DNA of 64,000 nucleotides from Armatimonadota bacterium. GTDB lineage: Bacteria; Sysuimicrobiota; Sysuimicrobiia; Sysuimicrobiales; Sysuimicrobiaceae. The position numbers and the translations under genes are program-made. Of this stretch, positions 8,383 through 16,585 are shown piece by piece. The stretch spans positions 271,021 through 335,020 of the forward strand of contig JAVKGW010000001.1 in the NCBI GenBank assembly GCA_031460175.1, given 5' to 3'. The stretch's first letter is position 1. The number at the start of each line of letters is the position of its first letter. Below the pieces are notes generated by a model. The model was given only the letters and a program-made list of their open reading frames with translations. It was not told the origin of the DNA and searched no databases.

Positions 8383-9903
8383 CTACTTCTCCGCGAGCCA
8401 GCTCTTGATCACCGCGGCCACCTCCGCAGGACGCTCCTGCGCCAGCCGCTGCAGCTCCCGTCGCGCGACGCTCTCCCCGTCCTGCCGCTCCCGCAGCACC
8501 TGGAGCACCCGCTCCTCCTCGTCCTCCGGGGGCTCGGGCAGGGCCGGCGGGATGGCCTGCACCGGCTCCACGCTGACGGACCACCGCCTGCGCCGCAGGA
8601 GCAACAGGGCCAGCATCAGGAGCAGGAGGAGGGCCCCGCCCGCGGCGGCCAGCAGGAGGGCCAGGGAGAGCTTCCGGCGCACCGCGGCCTGGGCCGCGGG
8701 AGCCCGGGGTTCCTCCGGGGCCCGGGCGGTGGGGAACTCCACCGCCTGCACCACGAGCACGTCTCCCCGGCGTCGGTCCAGCCCAACCGCAGCCGCGATG
8801 GAGGGCTCCAGGGCCCGCACGGCCTCCAGGGGAACCCGTTGATCCACCAGCACCGCGACCGAGAGCCGGCGGATCCCGCCCGCGCTCACCGCCCGCTCCA
8901 CCCGGCGGGTCACCTGGTAGGTGGCGCGGGACTCCCGCCTCCGGTACTCGGCCCCGCCCTGGGAGGCGGGGTTCGTGGCGTACGAGGGGACCGAGTTCGT
9001 GGCAGGGCCGCCGGGCGGAGGGCCGCCCCGGCCCGTGTAGGACTCCTCCACGGAGACCTCGGAGGTCGGAGCCCGCTGCTCCGGGCTGAAGCTCTCCTGC
9101 TCCACCTGCCGGCGGCTCAGGTCCACTTCCGCGCTCACCCGGGCGATGGCGCGGCCAGGACCGAGGAGCTGGTCCAGCATGGTCTGCAGTCGCCCCTGCA
9201 GGGCGGCTTCCACCTGGGCCCGCTCGTCCAGCTGGGTGGCGATGGCGGCCGCGGGATCCTCCTGCCCCGGGGAGAGCAGCCGGCCCTCCGTATCCACCAC
9301 CGTCACCCGTTCGGGGGAAAGCCCCTCCACCGCGCTGGCCACCAGGTGCCGGATGGCCCGCACCTGGGCTCCCCCGAGCTGCGCGGCGGGGCGCAGCCGC
9401 AGAACCACGGAGGCGCTGGGCTGGACGTTCTCCTCCTGGAACAGCCGGTCCTCGGGCAGGGTGAGGTGCACCCGGGCGGACTCCACGGCCTCCAGGGTCT
9501 CGATGCTGCGCGCCAGTTCCCCGGCGAGGGCCCGCTGCAGGTTCACCCGCTGCACGAGCTCCGTGGCCGCGAAGGAACTCCGGTCAAACAGCTCCCACCC
9601 CGCGCCCCCGCTCCGGGGCAGACCTTGGGCCGCGAGCTGCAACCGCGCGGCGTACAGGCGATCCCGGGGGACCTCCACCGTGGTGCCCGCACCCGACAGC
9701 CGGTAGGGGATCCCCAGCTTCTGCAGGGCCTCCACCACCCGGGCAGCCTCCTCCACCTCAAGCCGGCCGTACAGGGGCACGTACTCCGGCCGGCGCAGAA
9801 AACTCCAGGCGGCCACCAGGGCCACCACGCCGAGACCCACCGCCACCAGGGTCACCCGGCGGTTCCGCAGCTCCGTGGACCAAAGCCGCCGCAACGCCTC
9901 CAT
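8383..9903 (-). CDS. fliF: Flagellar MS-ring protein FliF
   Basis: 506 aa. One transmembrane helix lies near residues 18-36. The periplasmic ring-building motifs include YVPLYGRLEVEEAARVV and ESARVHLTLPEDRLF (the YscJ/FliF domain). A second hydrophobic helix (about 432-455) is followed by a cytoplasmic tail that binds FliG. The central part is rich in Gly, Pro and Arg. FliF is the first structure assembled and houses the export gate. It follows fliE by 16 nt in the same operon. Confidence 0.96.
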   Translation of the reverse strand: MEALRRLWSTELRNRRVTLVAVGLGVVALVAAWSFLRRPEYVPLYGRLEVEEAARVVEALQKLGIPYRLSGAGTTVEVPRDRLYAARLQLAAQGLPRSGGAGWELFDRSSFAATELVQRVNLQRALAGELARSIETLEAVESARVHLTLPEDRLFQEENVQPSASVVLRLRPAAQLGGAQVRAIRHLVASAVEGLSPERVTVVDTEGRLLSPGQEDPAAAIATQLDERAQVEAALQGRLQTMLDQLLGPGRAIARVSAEVDLSRRQVEQESFSPEQRAPTSEVSVEESYTGRGGPPPGGPATNSVPSYATNPASQGGAEYRRRESRATYQVTRRVERAVSAGGIRRLSVAVLVDQRVPLEAVRALEPSIAAAVGLDRRRGDVLVVQAVEFPTARAPEEPRAPAAQAAVRRKLSLALLLAAAGGALLLLLMLALLLLRRRRWSVSVEPVQAIPPALPEPPEDEEERVLQVLRERQDGESVARRELQRLAQERPAEVAAVIKSWLAEK

Positions 9904-9919
9904 CCGGCGCGCGCCTCCC

Positions 9920-10201
9920 CTACACCTGCATCCGGATCAGCTCCTGGTAGGCCTCCAGCAGGCGATTGCGCACCTGGATGGCAAGCTGAAGTGCCAGGTT
10001 CGCCTCCTCCACGGCCACCATCACCGCGTGCACGTCGTCCGTCCGGCCGTCCGCGAGGGCTGCGGCCGCGGCATCCGCGCGCCGCTGCAGCTCGTCCGCG
10101 CTGCGCACCGCCCGCTCCAGGGCCTCCGCGAACGCGGAGAGGGTTTCCCGGATCGGAGAGGCGGAAACGGGGCCGAGGGGACCAATCCCGCGGATCTCCA
10201 T
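9920..10201 (-). CDS. fliE: Hook-basal body protein FliE
   Basis: 93 aa from ATG 10201, which has GGAGG 5 nt upstream. The C-terminal half, DDVHAVMVAVEEANLALQL then AIQVRNRLLEAYQELIRMQV-type sequence, is the FliE signature. FliE links the MS ring to the proximal rod and is the first exported rod component. Frame remains open upstream into flgC, but the translation there is a shadow. It lies 2 nt after the flgC stop. Confidence 0.95.
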   Translation of the reverse strand: MEIRGIGPLGPVSASPIRETLSAFAEALERAVRSADELQRRADAAAAALADGRTDDVHAVMVAVEEANLALQLAIQVRNRLLEAYQELIRMQV

Positions 10202-10203
10202 CC

Positions 10204-10635
10204 CTACCTCCTGCCGATCTCCAGGGCCCTCAGGATGGCCTGCTTGGTGGTGTTGAGCACCATCACGTTGGCCTCGTAGGCCCGGGCGGAGGCGATGAGG
10301 TCGGCCATCTCCACCGCGGGGTTCACGTTGGGCAGGGTTACGAATCCCTCCGCGTCCGCGTCGGGATGCCCGGGATCGTACACCCGGCGCGGCGGGGTGG
10401 GATCCTCCACGATCCCCGCCACCACCACGCCCTGAGCTTCCCCCACGGCCGCGGGACCCGCGGAAGCCAGGAACCGGCTCACGAGGGGCGCGAAGAGCAC
10501 CACCTTCCGCCGGTACGGGCCCCCGGAGCCACGGGTGGTGTTCGCGTTGGCGAGGTTGCTGGCAATCACCTCCAGGCGCACCCGCTCCGCGGTGAGGGCG
10601 CTCGCACTCGCTTCCATGGCGCGGAAGAGGGACAC
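10204..10635 (-). CDS. flgC: Flagellar proximal rod protein FlgC
   Basis: 143 aa from GTG 10635. The N-terminus SLFRAMEASASALTAERVRL and then IASNLANANTT is the rod-protein signature. VTLPNVNPAVEMADLIASAR and YEANVMVLNTTKQ at the C-terminus are typical of FlgC. GTG 10635 is chosen because GGAGG lies 6 nt before it and because FlgC homologues start with a short Ser-Leu-Phe segment. ATG 10650 is five codons further up and lacks a ribosome site. FlgC forms the proximal rod with FlgB, FlgF and FliE. Confidence 0.95.
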   Translation of the reverse strand: MSLFRAMEASASALTAERVRLEVIASNLANANTTRGSGGPYRRKVVLFAPLVSRFLASAGPAAVGEAQGVVVAGIVEDPTPPRRVYDPGHPDADAEGFVTLPNVNPAVEMADLIASARAYEANVMVLNTTKQAILRALEIGRR

Positions 10636-10650
10636 GGTACACCTCCGCAT

Positions 10651-10992
10651 CTAGCGCCGGCCCTCCAGGATGGCCGACCGCAGCATCTCCAGCTTCGCCG
10701 AGAGGAGGGTGGTGAGGGCCATCATCTGGAGGCCCGTGCGCGCGATCTCCACGCTCTCCAGCTCCGGATCCACCTCCGTGCCGTCCCACCGAACGAAGGC
10801 CACGCCCTCCGAGGGCACCCCGTCCGCGGGCGCCTCCTCCCACAGGGCCCGGAGGGTCGCCCCGAAGTCCACGTCCGCCCGCACATACCCCGGGGTGTGG
10901 GCGTTGGCCAGGTTACCGGCAAGGACCGCGTACCGGCGGCCCAAGGCCCGCAGGGAGGCCAGCAGGTACCGTCCCGTGGGATCCAACCCCAT
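10651..10992 (-). CDS. flgB: Flagellar proximal rod protein FlgB
   Basis: 113 aa from ATG 10992. It contains RRYAVLAGNLANAHTPGYVR, the FlgB/C/E/G signature, and ends with MMALTTLLSAKLEMLRSAI, typical of FlgB. It is the first gene of the long leftward flagellar operon. A sigma-54-like promoter at 11009-11024 predicts transcription from about 10998, leaving a leader of only some 6 nt. An upstream in-frame TTG at 11013 would precede that transcript start and is rejected. A downstream TTG at 10986 cannot be excluded. Confidence 0.9.
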   Translation of the reverse strand: MGLDPTGRYLLASLRALGRRYAVLAGNLANAHTPGYVRADVDFGATLRALWEEAPADGVPSEGVAFVRWDGTEVDPELESVEIARTGLQMMALTTLLSAKLEMLRSAILEGRR

Positions 10993-11008
10993 AGCCGCCC
11001 CCGAGCCT

Positions 11009-11024
11009 TGCAAGATCGGTGCCG
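11009..11024 (-). promoter_or_regulatory. Sigma-54 promoter of the flagellar operon
   Basis: The minus strand reads CGGCACC-GATC-TTGCA, matching the sigma-54 consensus TGGCACG-N4-TTGCW with GG and GC exactly 10 bases apart. The predicted start point is near 10998, just before flgB. It is half of a 10-bp inverted repeat (11008-11017 with 11066-11075) formed by two divergent promoters of this type. Confidence 0.8.
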
Positions 11025-11058
11025 GAGAGCCTAGAGTCTACGCAGACGCGGGAGCCCG

Positions 11059-11074
11059 TGGCAGGGATCTTGCA
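11059..11074 (+). promoter_or_regulatory. Sigma-54 promoter of the GGDEF gene
   Basis: The plus strand reads TGGCAGG-GATC-TTGCA, one base from the sigma-54 consensus with correct GG-N10-GC spacing. It predicts a start near 11085 and a 22-nt leader carrying GGAGG before GTG 11107. The N4 spacer GATC and the -12 element are mirrored in the divergent flagellar promoter. Confidence 0.78.
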
Positions 11075-11106
11075 ATCCCGAGGCCCAAACGGCGTCGGAG
11101 GCAAGG

Positions 11107-13065
11107 GTGGATCGCGGGTCCAACCCCCAGAACCGTCTCGAAATCCTCCTTGCGGTGGCGGAGCACCTGAACCGGCACACGGAGCTCCAACCCATGCTGG
11201 ACTCCACCCTCCCCCTGATCCTGCAGCTCGTGGGATTGCCCGCTGGGTGGATCTTCCTGTGGGAAGACGAGGGGTTTTGGCTCGCGGCCGCCTCCGGCCT
11301 CCCTCCGGGGCTGGAGGCGGAGGACCGGGCTGCCCTGCGCTGGGCCACGTGCTCGTGCCAGCAGAGGCTCCTCGAGGGAAAGCTCCCGGAGCCCATAAAC
11401 CTCTTGGAGTGCGAGCGGCTCTCTCGCCTCTCCGAGGGAGCAGAGGGGCTGCGCCTGCACGTCTCGGTGCCTCTCCGGACCGGGGACCGGACCCTCGGCA
11501 TCCTCAACTTGGCGAAGGCGGACCCGGAGCCCCTGGATCGGACCGAGCTGGACCTCCTGCGGGTGATCGGGGAGCAGCTCGGGGTGGCCGTGGACCGGGC
11601 TCGGCTCTTCGCCCGCGTGAAGGGGATGCGGGAGCATGAGGAAGAGCAGGTCTCCCGCCTGGCCCAGGCCCTCGTGGACGCGAGTACCCTCGAGGAGGCC
11701 GCCCGGGTGGTGTTCGAGACGCTGCGGGAGCGGCTCGAACCCGATCGCCTCGCCCTCCTGGTGGTGGATCCCTCCGGGACCTACCTGGAGGCGGTGGCAG
11801 GGTGGGGATGGCCGGAGGGGCGGCTGGAGCACGTCCGGCTTCCCCTGCGTCCCGTGGACTCCAGCGGCCCGGCGTGGGCCCTGCACACGGGCTCCCCCCT
11901 CCTCGTGGACCTGGACACCGCGCCCTACCGGATTCCGGAGCAGCTGCGCCAGGCCGGGGTGCGGACCGTCCTGCTCCTCCCCATGCTCTCCGGGAAGGAA
12001 CCCATCGGGGTCCTGGTGGCCCACTACTTCTCCCGGAGGGAGGTTCCGGAGCCGGTCCTGCGGTTCTGCACGCTCGCCGCCCGCCTCGCTGCGGGGGCCG
12101 TGGCCCGCGTGCAGGAGCACCTCCGCTACCGCCTCCTCTTCGAGCGGGTGCCCGTGGGGCTGTACCGATCCACGCCCACAGGGCAGCTCCTGGACGTCAA
12201 CGAGGCCCTGGTGCGGATCGCGGGGTATCCGGACCGGGAGACCCTCCTGCGGACGAACGCCGCCCAGCTCTATGTGGACCCCAGGGATCGGGTGCGCTGG
12301 CAGCAGCTCGTGGACGACCAAGGGGTGGTTTCGGGGTTCGAGGTACGGTGGCGCCGCTACGACGGCACGGAGATCTGGATCCGGGAGAGCACCCGGGTCA
12401 TCCGGGACGCCTCCGGAGCCCCGGTGTGCTACGAGGGGAGCGTGGAGGACATCACGGAGCAGAAGCGCTACCAGCTGGAGGTCACCTACCTCGCGAGCCA
12501 CGACCCGCTCACGGGCGCCCTCAACCGCCGCAGCTTCCAGGAGGCCCTGGAGCGCCGGATCTCCATGAGCCGGACCACGGCCCAAAGCGGCGCCCTGCTG
12601 TTCCTGGACCTGGACGGGTTCAAGGAGGTCAACGACCGGTTCGGGCACCAGACCGGGGATGAGGTACTCCGGGCGGTAGTCCACCGCATCCGCACCCGGC
12701 TACGGGAGACGGATCTCCTGGGCCGGCTGGGCGGGGACGAGTTCGGGATCCTCCTCTACCCCGCGGACGGGACGAGGGCCAGGGCCGTGGCGGAGCGGGT
12801 CGTGCAGGCGGTACGGGAGTGGGCGGAGGCGGAGCTAGACGCCTCCGCGCGGATCACCGGCAGTTGCGGCATCGCCCTCTTCCCGGACCACGCCCTCACC
12901 GCGGAGGGGCTCCTCACCGCGGCGGATGCCGCCATGTACGCGGTGAAGGCCCGGGGTGGGAACGGCGTGGCGGTGTACGCTCGGGAGGACCCTGACCTCA
13001 CCGGCCCGCTCCGGGAGGGCCCTGAGCCGCAAATCCCCCATCCTGAAGGCCACTCCCCTCGATGA
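11107..13065 (+). CDS. GAF-GAF-PAS-GGDEF diguanylate cyclase
   Basis: 652 aa, no transmembrane segment. Two GAF-like domains (about 10-170 and 190-335) are followed by a PAS/PAC domain (about 340-455, ending CYEGSVEDITEQKR) and a GGDEF domain (about 465-630). The active site RLGGDEFG is intact, so it should make cyclic di-GMP from GTP. RETD lies five residues before GGDEF, the spacing of the inhibitory I-site. DPLTGALNRRSF marks the domain start. GTG 11107 has GGAGG upstream. It is divergent from the flagellar operon and apparently sigma-54 dependent, so it probably ties motility to c-di-GMP. Its last 68 nt overlap the convergent cpaB-like gene. Confidence 0.93.
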   Translation: MDRGSNPQNRLEILLAVAEHLNRHTELQPMLDSTLPLILQLVGLPAGWIFLWEDEGFWLAAASGLPPGLEAEDRAALRWATCSCQQRLLEGKLPEPINLLECERLSRLSEGAEGLRLHVSVPLRTGDRTLGILNLAKADPEPLDRTELDLLRVIGEQLGVAVDRARLFARVKGMREHEEEQVSRLAQALVDASTLEEAARVVFETLRERLEPDRLALLVVDPSGTYLEAVAGWGWPEGRLEHVRLPLRPVDSSGPAWALHTGSPLLVDLDTAPYRIPEQLRQAGVRTVLLLPMLSGKEPIGVLVAHYFSRREVPEPVLRFCTLAARLAAGAVARVQEHLRYRLLFERVPVGLYRSTPTGQLLDVNEALVRIAGYPDRETLLRTNAAQLYVDPRDRVRWQQLVDDQGVVSGFEVRWRRYDGTEIWIRESTRVIRDASGAPVCYEGSVEDITEQKRYQLEVTYLASHDPLTGALNRRSFQEALERRISMSRTTAQSGALLFLDLDGFKEVNDRFGHQTGDEVLRAVVHRIRTRLRETDLLGRLGGDEFGILLYPADGTRARAVAERVVQAVREWAEAELDASARITGSCGIALFPDHALTAEGLLTAADAAMYAVKARGGNGVAVYAREDPDLTGPLREGPEPQIPHPEGHSPR

Positions 13066-14035
13066 ACTGCGGCTCCCCGCCGCGGAAAGCCGGACCGGGC
13101 TCCTTCGGGCGCGCCGGGCGGGGCCTGGGTCCGGCCGAGGGAGGGGGCACTGCCCGGCGGGGCGGAGCCGTCACGACCGGCGGGAACCGGGGAGGCGGGG
13201 GGAGTAAGGTGGCCGGGCTCGGGCTCGGGGAGGGCTTCGGGTTAGGCCTCCGGGCCTCCGGCAGTCCGAGGAGATCCGGAAGGCCCGCCGCGGCCCCCCC
13301 TTCCCTCGTCTCGACCTGCGGATCCCTCGAGGATCGGGCCACGAGGGTGATCCTCCCGGAGTGCTGGGCCAGCACGACCCTGGGGACCGAGGGGGCGGGC
13401 ACCTCCAAGGTTACCGCCACGGACCCGTTCCCCGCCGCATCTGTCTCCTGACCCCCGGTCCGGTCCGCCCGGATCACCCGGGCTCCCCGGACCAGAACCC
13501 GGGTGATCGGGGAGGGCCGTGAGAAGGTACCGAGCACGTCTACCCGGTCGCCCGGGAGGAGCCGGCCCATAACCGCATCCCTCGCGGGCACCACCACGGT
13601 GACGGCCTGCATTCCCTCCTCCACGGAGCCCGCCACGTCCACCACCCGGGCGGGCCGCTGCAGGGCATCCGCGGAGAGGACCTCGCCAGCCGCGATGGGC
13701 CGCCGGGCCACCATGCCCGCCACCTCCTCGAACCTCGAGACCGCGTCCGGGGGCACCCGATCGCGCGGGAGGGTCTCCTCCCGCACGGCCTGCGGGAGGA
13801 TGGCCTCGCCGGCCGGGATTCCGACCGCGGCCACGAGCACCTGCGCCTCCGCGGGCGGCTCATGGGTCGGCGAGGCCAGCATCCATACCCCGGCCGCGGA
13901 GAGGGCCAGCACCAACCCGGAGAGCGCGATCCCCGCGGGCACCAGCACCTTGTCCACCAGCAGGCCGTCCGCCCCCTTGGGCACCGGCTTCACCTCCCCG
14001 CCTCCCAGCTTTTCCTTGCCTGGAACGGTCCTCAT
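12998..14035 (-). CDS. CpaB-like SAF-domain membrane protein
   Basis: 345 aa. A transmembrane helix (about 26-48: VLVPAGIALSGLVLALSAAG) leads to a SAF domain (about 62-125: VLVAAVGIPAGEAILPQAV, RRPIAAGEVLSADAL) and an RcpC/CpaB-type domain (about 130-225: GMQAVTVVVPARDAV, LLPGDRVDVLGTF). The last 110 residues are rich in Pro and Arg. CpaB proteins help assemble Flp/Tad pili, but no secretin, ATPase or pilin is present here. ATG 14035 overlaps the preceding stop (ATGA). It is the last gene of the operon starting at 16498. Family assignment is fairly firm; pathway is unknown. Confidence 0.75.
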   Translation of the reverse strand: MRTVPGKEKLGGGEVKPVPKGADGLLVDKVLVPAGIALSGLVLALSAAGVWMLASPTHEPPAEAQVLVAAVGIPAGEAILPQAVREETLPRDRVPPDAVSRFEEVAGMVARRPIAAGEVLSADALQRPARVVDVAGSVEEGMQAVTVVVPARDAVMGRLLPGDRVDVLGTFSRPSPITRVLVRGARVIRADRTGGQETDAAGNGSVAVTLEVPAPSVPRVVLAQHSGRITLVARSSRDPQVETREGGAAAGLPDLLGLPEARRPNPKPSPSPSPATLLPPPPRFPPVVTAPPRRAVPPPSAGPRPRPARPKEPGPAFRGGEPQFIEGSGLQDGGFAAQGPPGAGR

Positions 14036-15483
14036 CGCCCCCCGGTCTCGCCCGTCCAGGGCCGGATCTGGGTGACTAACCTCCCGTCCACGTACACGAG
14101 GACCACGCACGGCCCTGAACACGAAACAGGTACCCGCACGGAGCTCGCGCCCCGGGTCTCCGCCTCGTGCAGTACCCGGGAGCCCTCTCCCTCCGCCACC
14201 ACCACCCGCACCCGGGTCGCCCGGTTGACCTCGAGCTCCACTTCCCCAGTTCCGACGCGGCCTGCAGGTCTCCACACCACCCTCTCCCCCGGGCCTTCCC
14301 CTGACCCGCCCGCCTGCCTGGACGGGAGACGGCCCAGGGGGACCACGGGCGCTTGTTCCACCGCCCGCCTCGCGGCCTCCGCGAGCCCAGGATCCGAGCC
14401 CGCCAGGGCCGCGCGGAGCTTCGAGATGGCCGCCGCCCGGCTCTCCCACCCGAACGCCACCACGCCCTCGTACACCCCGAACGCTCCCTCCTGCCCGGTC
14501 CGGTAGAGTTCCCCCCTCCCGTAGACGCCCTCAAAGGCCCCGGACCCGATCGCCGGGTCCAACTCCACCCGGAGCCTCTCCCCCTCCCCCCACACCCGGA
14601 GCCCGATCCTCCCCCCGGGCAACTGCACCTCCAGGGTGCCCTCCGGATCGCCCTGCTTCACCATCATCACGTACCTCTGCCGCATGGGCAGCCGCCCGCT
14701 CGCCCGCATCCCCGCCAGCTCCACCGTGGCCTCGTGCTCGTAGATCAGGGTGGCCGGAAGCACAGGGAGTCCGATCAGCAAGATCGAGACCGCGGCGGAC
14801 ACCCAGGCCTCCGACCAGTTGGTCCCCGTGTTTCGGAGGCGGAGCCGCACCGGCAGGCCCAGTCCATGACCCGGAGGGAGCCCCTCCTCCTGCACCCGGG
14901 CCTCCGGCTGGGGGGAGGCTTGCACAACCGGTGCCGGAGACGGGGAAGCCGGCGGTTGAAGGGGTGGGGTCGGCTCAGGGACAGGTGTGGGAGGTGGAGG
15001 AGGGGGTGGTGTAGGGGAACTCCGGGGTCGGGGACGGGGGGTGGGCCGAGGAGTGGAGGCCTTCTGGGGGGAAGCACGGGACGCCGCGGGGCGGGAGGGG
15101 ATTACCTCCACGATGTCCGCGGTGCGCCGGCGGCCCACCGCGACCCAGAACACCAGGAGTTGTCCGCCCACCCGGACGTGGAGGTTCGTGGACCCGGACC
15201 GCCCCACCGCGTACAGGGCCACGGTCCCCTCCCGGGCTCGCACCCACGCCCGCACCACCCGCTGGTTCCCCAGCGCGATGTACTCCACGGGCTTCGGAAA
15301 AAGCAAAAACATCGTGTAGCCTGGCTGGACCACCAGGGCATAGCGCTTTCCGGCAGAGACGGTGAGCCTGAGCCGGGCCGGGGGTTCCCCCGCAGGGGCG
15401 GCCCACCCGGAGGTCGCCAGCAAGAGCACGCCCACCACCGCCGCGGCCCGGAGGTCGGTGCGCCGGTTTCTCCGCCGTTCCAT
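14032..15483 (-). CDS. Exported protein with VirB9/CpaC-type N-terminal domain
   Basis: 483 aa. A signal peptide (about 1-28: LRAAAVVGVLLLATSGWAA) is followed by a beta-rich domain at about 37-115 (VVQPGYTMFLLFPKPVEYIA, STNLHVRVGGQLLVFWV) that resembles the N-terminal domain of VirB9/TrbG or of CpaC-type pilus proteins. A Pro-rich linker (about 125-200) precedes a second hydrophobic helix (about 225-245) and a C-terminal half without a recognised family. It may bridge periplasm and inner membrane. It lies between the lipoprotein and CpaB-like genes. Function is unassigned. Confidence 0.5.
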   Translation of the reverse strand: MERRRNRRTDLRAAAVVGVLLLATSGWAAPAGEPPARLRLTVSAGKRYALVVQPGYTMFLLFPKPVEYIALGNQRVVRAWVRAREGTVALYAVGRSGSTNLHVRVGGQLLVFWVAVGRRRTADIVEVIPSRPAASRASPQKASTPRPTPRPRPRSSPTPPPPPPPTPVPEPTPPLQPPASPSPAPVVQASPQPEARVQEEGLPPGHGLGLPVRLRLRNTGTNWSEAWVSAAVSILLIGLPVLPATLIYEHEATVELAGMRASGRLPMRQRYVMMVKQGDPEGTLEVQLPGGRIGLRVWGEGERLRVELDPAIGSGAFEGVYGRGELYRTGQEGAFGVYEGVVAFGWESRAAAISKLRAALAGSDPGLAEAARRAVEQAPVVPLGRLPSRQAGGSGEGPGERVVWRPAGRVGTGEVELEVNRATRVRVVVAEGEGSRVLHEAETRGASSVRVPVSCSGPCVVLVYVDGRLVTQIRPWTGETGGR

Positions 15484-15493
15484 GCCGCCCGCC

Positions 15494-16498
15494 TTACGGG
15501 GTGGTGTACGTCACCTGGATGGAGGGCGCGAAGAACTGCTCGAGGTCGTCGTTGCCGTCCCCGTTAGGGGAGGTCGTGAAGACGAACCGGATCCCGATGT
15601 GGGTCTTCTGGAGCTGTGCCCGCACGAGAGGGGTGGCATCGAATGAGAAGGGGAGGGGCGTGGACGCCTGACTGCCCCCGAACACCGCGACCACAGAGGC
15701 GAGCGGGGAACTGAAGAAGTCGTCCGGAGCCAGAATACCCGGGGAGGTGTCGTCCAGCCACGCCACCCCGTGGGCCCAGAGGTTGGGCCAGCTCCCCCAC
15801 GGGTTGCCTTGCACGGTCTGCCGCTGGCCCGTGTAGACCGCGCTCACCACGCTCACCCCCGGGGCCCCGAGTTCCGCGGGGACCCGGAAGGCCACGAAGG
15901 CGGCGGCGACCCCGCCGTTGTTGCAGGGCCCGGTATTCGGACTTTCGTCGTCCCCCGCCACCATCACGGGGGAAACCGCCCCGTTGCTGCACACCGTCCC
16001 CACCACCGCGGGCCCAAGAACCACGGTCACGGGCGCGGAGGGGGGTCGGGTGGTGAACCGCCACGTGTACGGCTGCAGCAATACCCGGCCGTCCACCGTC
16101 TCCACCCCGGGCTCCACGGTCACCGTGTAGGTGGCGTTGTTCGCGAGCCTCAGTCCACCGAGTCGAACCCCCGTTCCCCCGGAGGTGAGGGTACAGGAGG
16201 TCGGGCCCGCGAGGGGAGGGGGCTCGATGGTGATGGAGAGGCAGGCGGTGGTGCGCCGGATGATGTCGCTGAAGATCACCACGATCTCCGTGAGCGGAGA
16301 GACCCCGGTCTCCCCGTCCCGCGGCACCGTGGAGACCACTTGGAGGAAGGGCTGGGGCGCCGGGGAAATCGGGGAGGTGGTGGGAGTCGGCGTGGGAGCG
16401 GGCGGAGGATTCGTCGCCGCGAGAAGGGACAGGAGACCGCACCCCGAGCTCAGGAAAACCGCGAGGAGAACCGGCAAAAGCCTCCAGAAGCCGCGCAC
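15494..16498 (-). CDS. Lipoprotein with Ig-like (Big_5-type) domain
   Basis: 334 aa from GTG 16498. The N-terminus RGFWRLLPVLLAVFLSSGC is a lipoprotein signal with lipobox LSSGC. A Pro/Thr-rich linker follows, then a Big_5-like fold (VVSTVPRDGETGVSPLTEIVVIFSD is its hallmark; only part is quoted), and a C-terminal beta-rich domain with several Cys. It should sit on the outer face of a membrane. GTG 16498 is chosen because GGAGGG lies 5 nt before it and because the next upstream starts fall inside the promoter at 16557-16585. It heads the three-gene envelope operon. Confidence 0.75.
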   Translation of the reverse strand: MRGFWRLLPVLLAVFLSSGCGLLSLLAATNPPPAPTPTPTTSPISPAPQPFLQVVSTVPRDGETGVSPLTEIVVIFSDIIRRTTACLSITIEPPPLAGPTSCTLTSGGTGVRLGGLRLANNATYTVTVEPGVETVDGRVLLQPYTWRFTTRPPSAPVTVVLGPAVVGTVCSNGAVSPVMVAGDDESPNTGPCNNGGVAAAFVAFRVPAELGAPGVSVVSAVYTGQRQTVQGNPWGSWPNLWAHGVAWLDDTSPGILAPDDFFSSPLASVVAVFGGSQASTPLPFSFDATPLVRAQLQKTHIGIRFVFTTSPNGDGNDDLEQFFAPSIQVTYTTP

Positions 16499-16556
16499 CC
16501 CGCTCCCTCCGGACACCTCAGTCCCCGCGGTGAACTTTCTGAAAGCTGTCGTTCGG

Positions 16557-16585
16557 ATCATAAGAGCATCCCGTGCGCGCGTCAA
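16557..16585 (-). promoter_or_regulatory. Sigma-A-type promoter of the lipoprotein operon
   Basis: The minus strand has TTGACG (16585-16580), a 17-nt spacer and TATGAT (16562-16557), close to the housekeeping consensus. The -35 hexamer contains the rpoN stop codon. It predicts a leader of about 50 nt before GTG 16498 and separates this operon from sigma-54 control. Confidence 0.8.

Noticed and set aside
7267-11034. Very long plus-strand open frame (1255 codons) across fliG-fliF-flgC
   Set aside because: It is antisense to well-identified flagellar genes. Long empty frames are common opposite high-GC genes, and its translation has no recognisable domains.
13000-13065. Treating the tail overlap of the cyclase and CpaB-like genes as an assembly error
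   Set aside because: Both frames are continuous with no sign of a lost stop, and the cyclase tail after the GGDEF domain is simply disordered; a 68-nt convergent overlap is plausible in this compact genome.
16499-16585. TTG or ATG starts upstream in the lipoprotein gene
   Set aside because: They lie in the -35/-10 elements; the signal peptide begins cleanly at GTG 16498 with GGAGGG before it.
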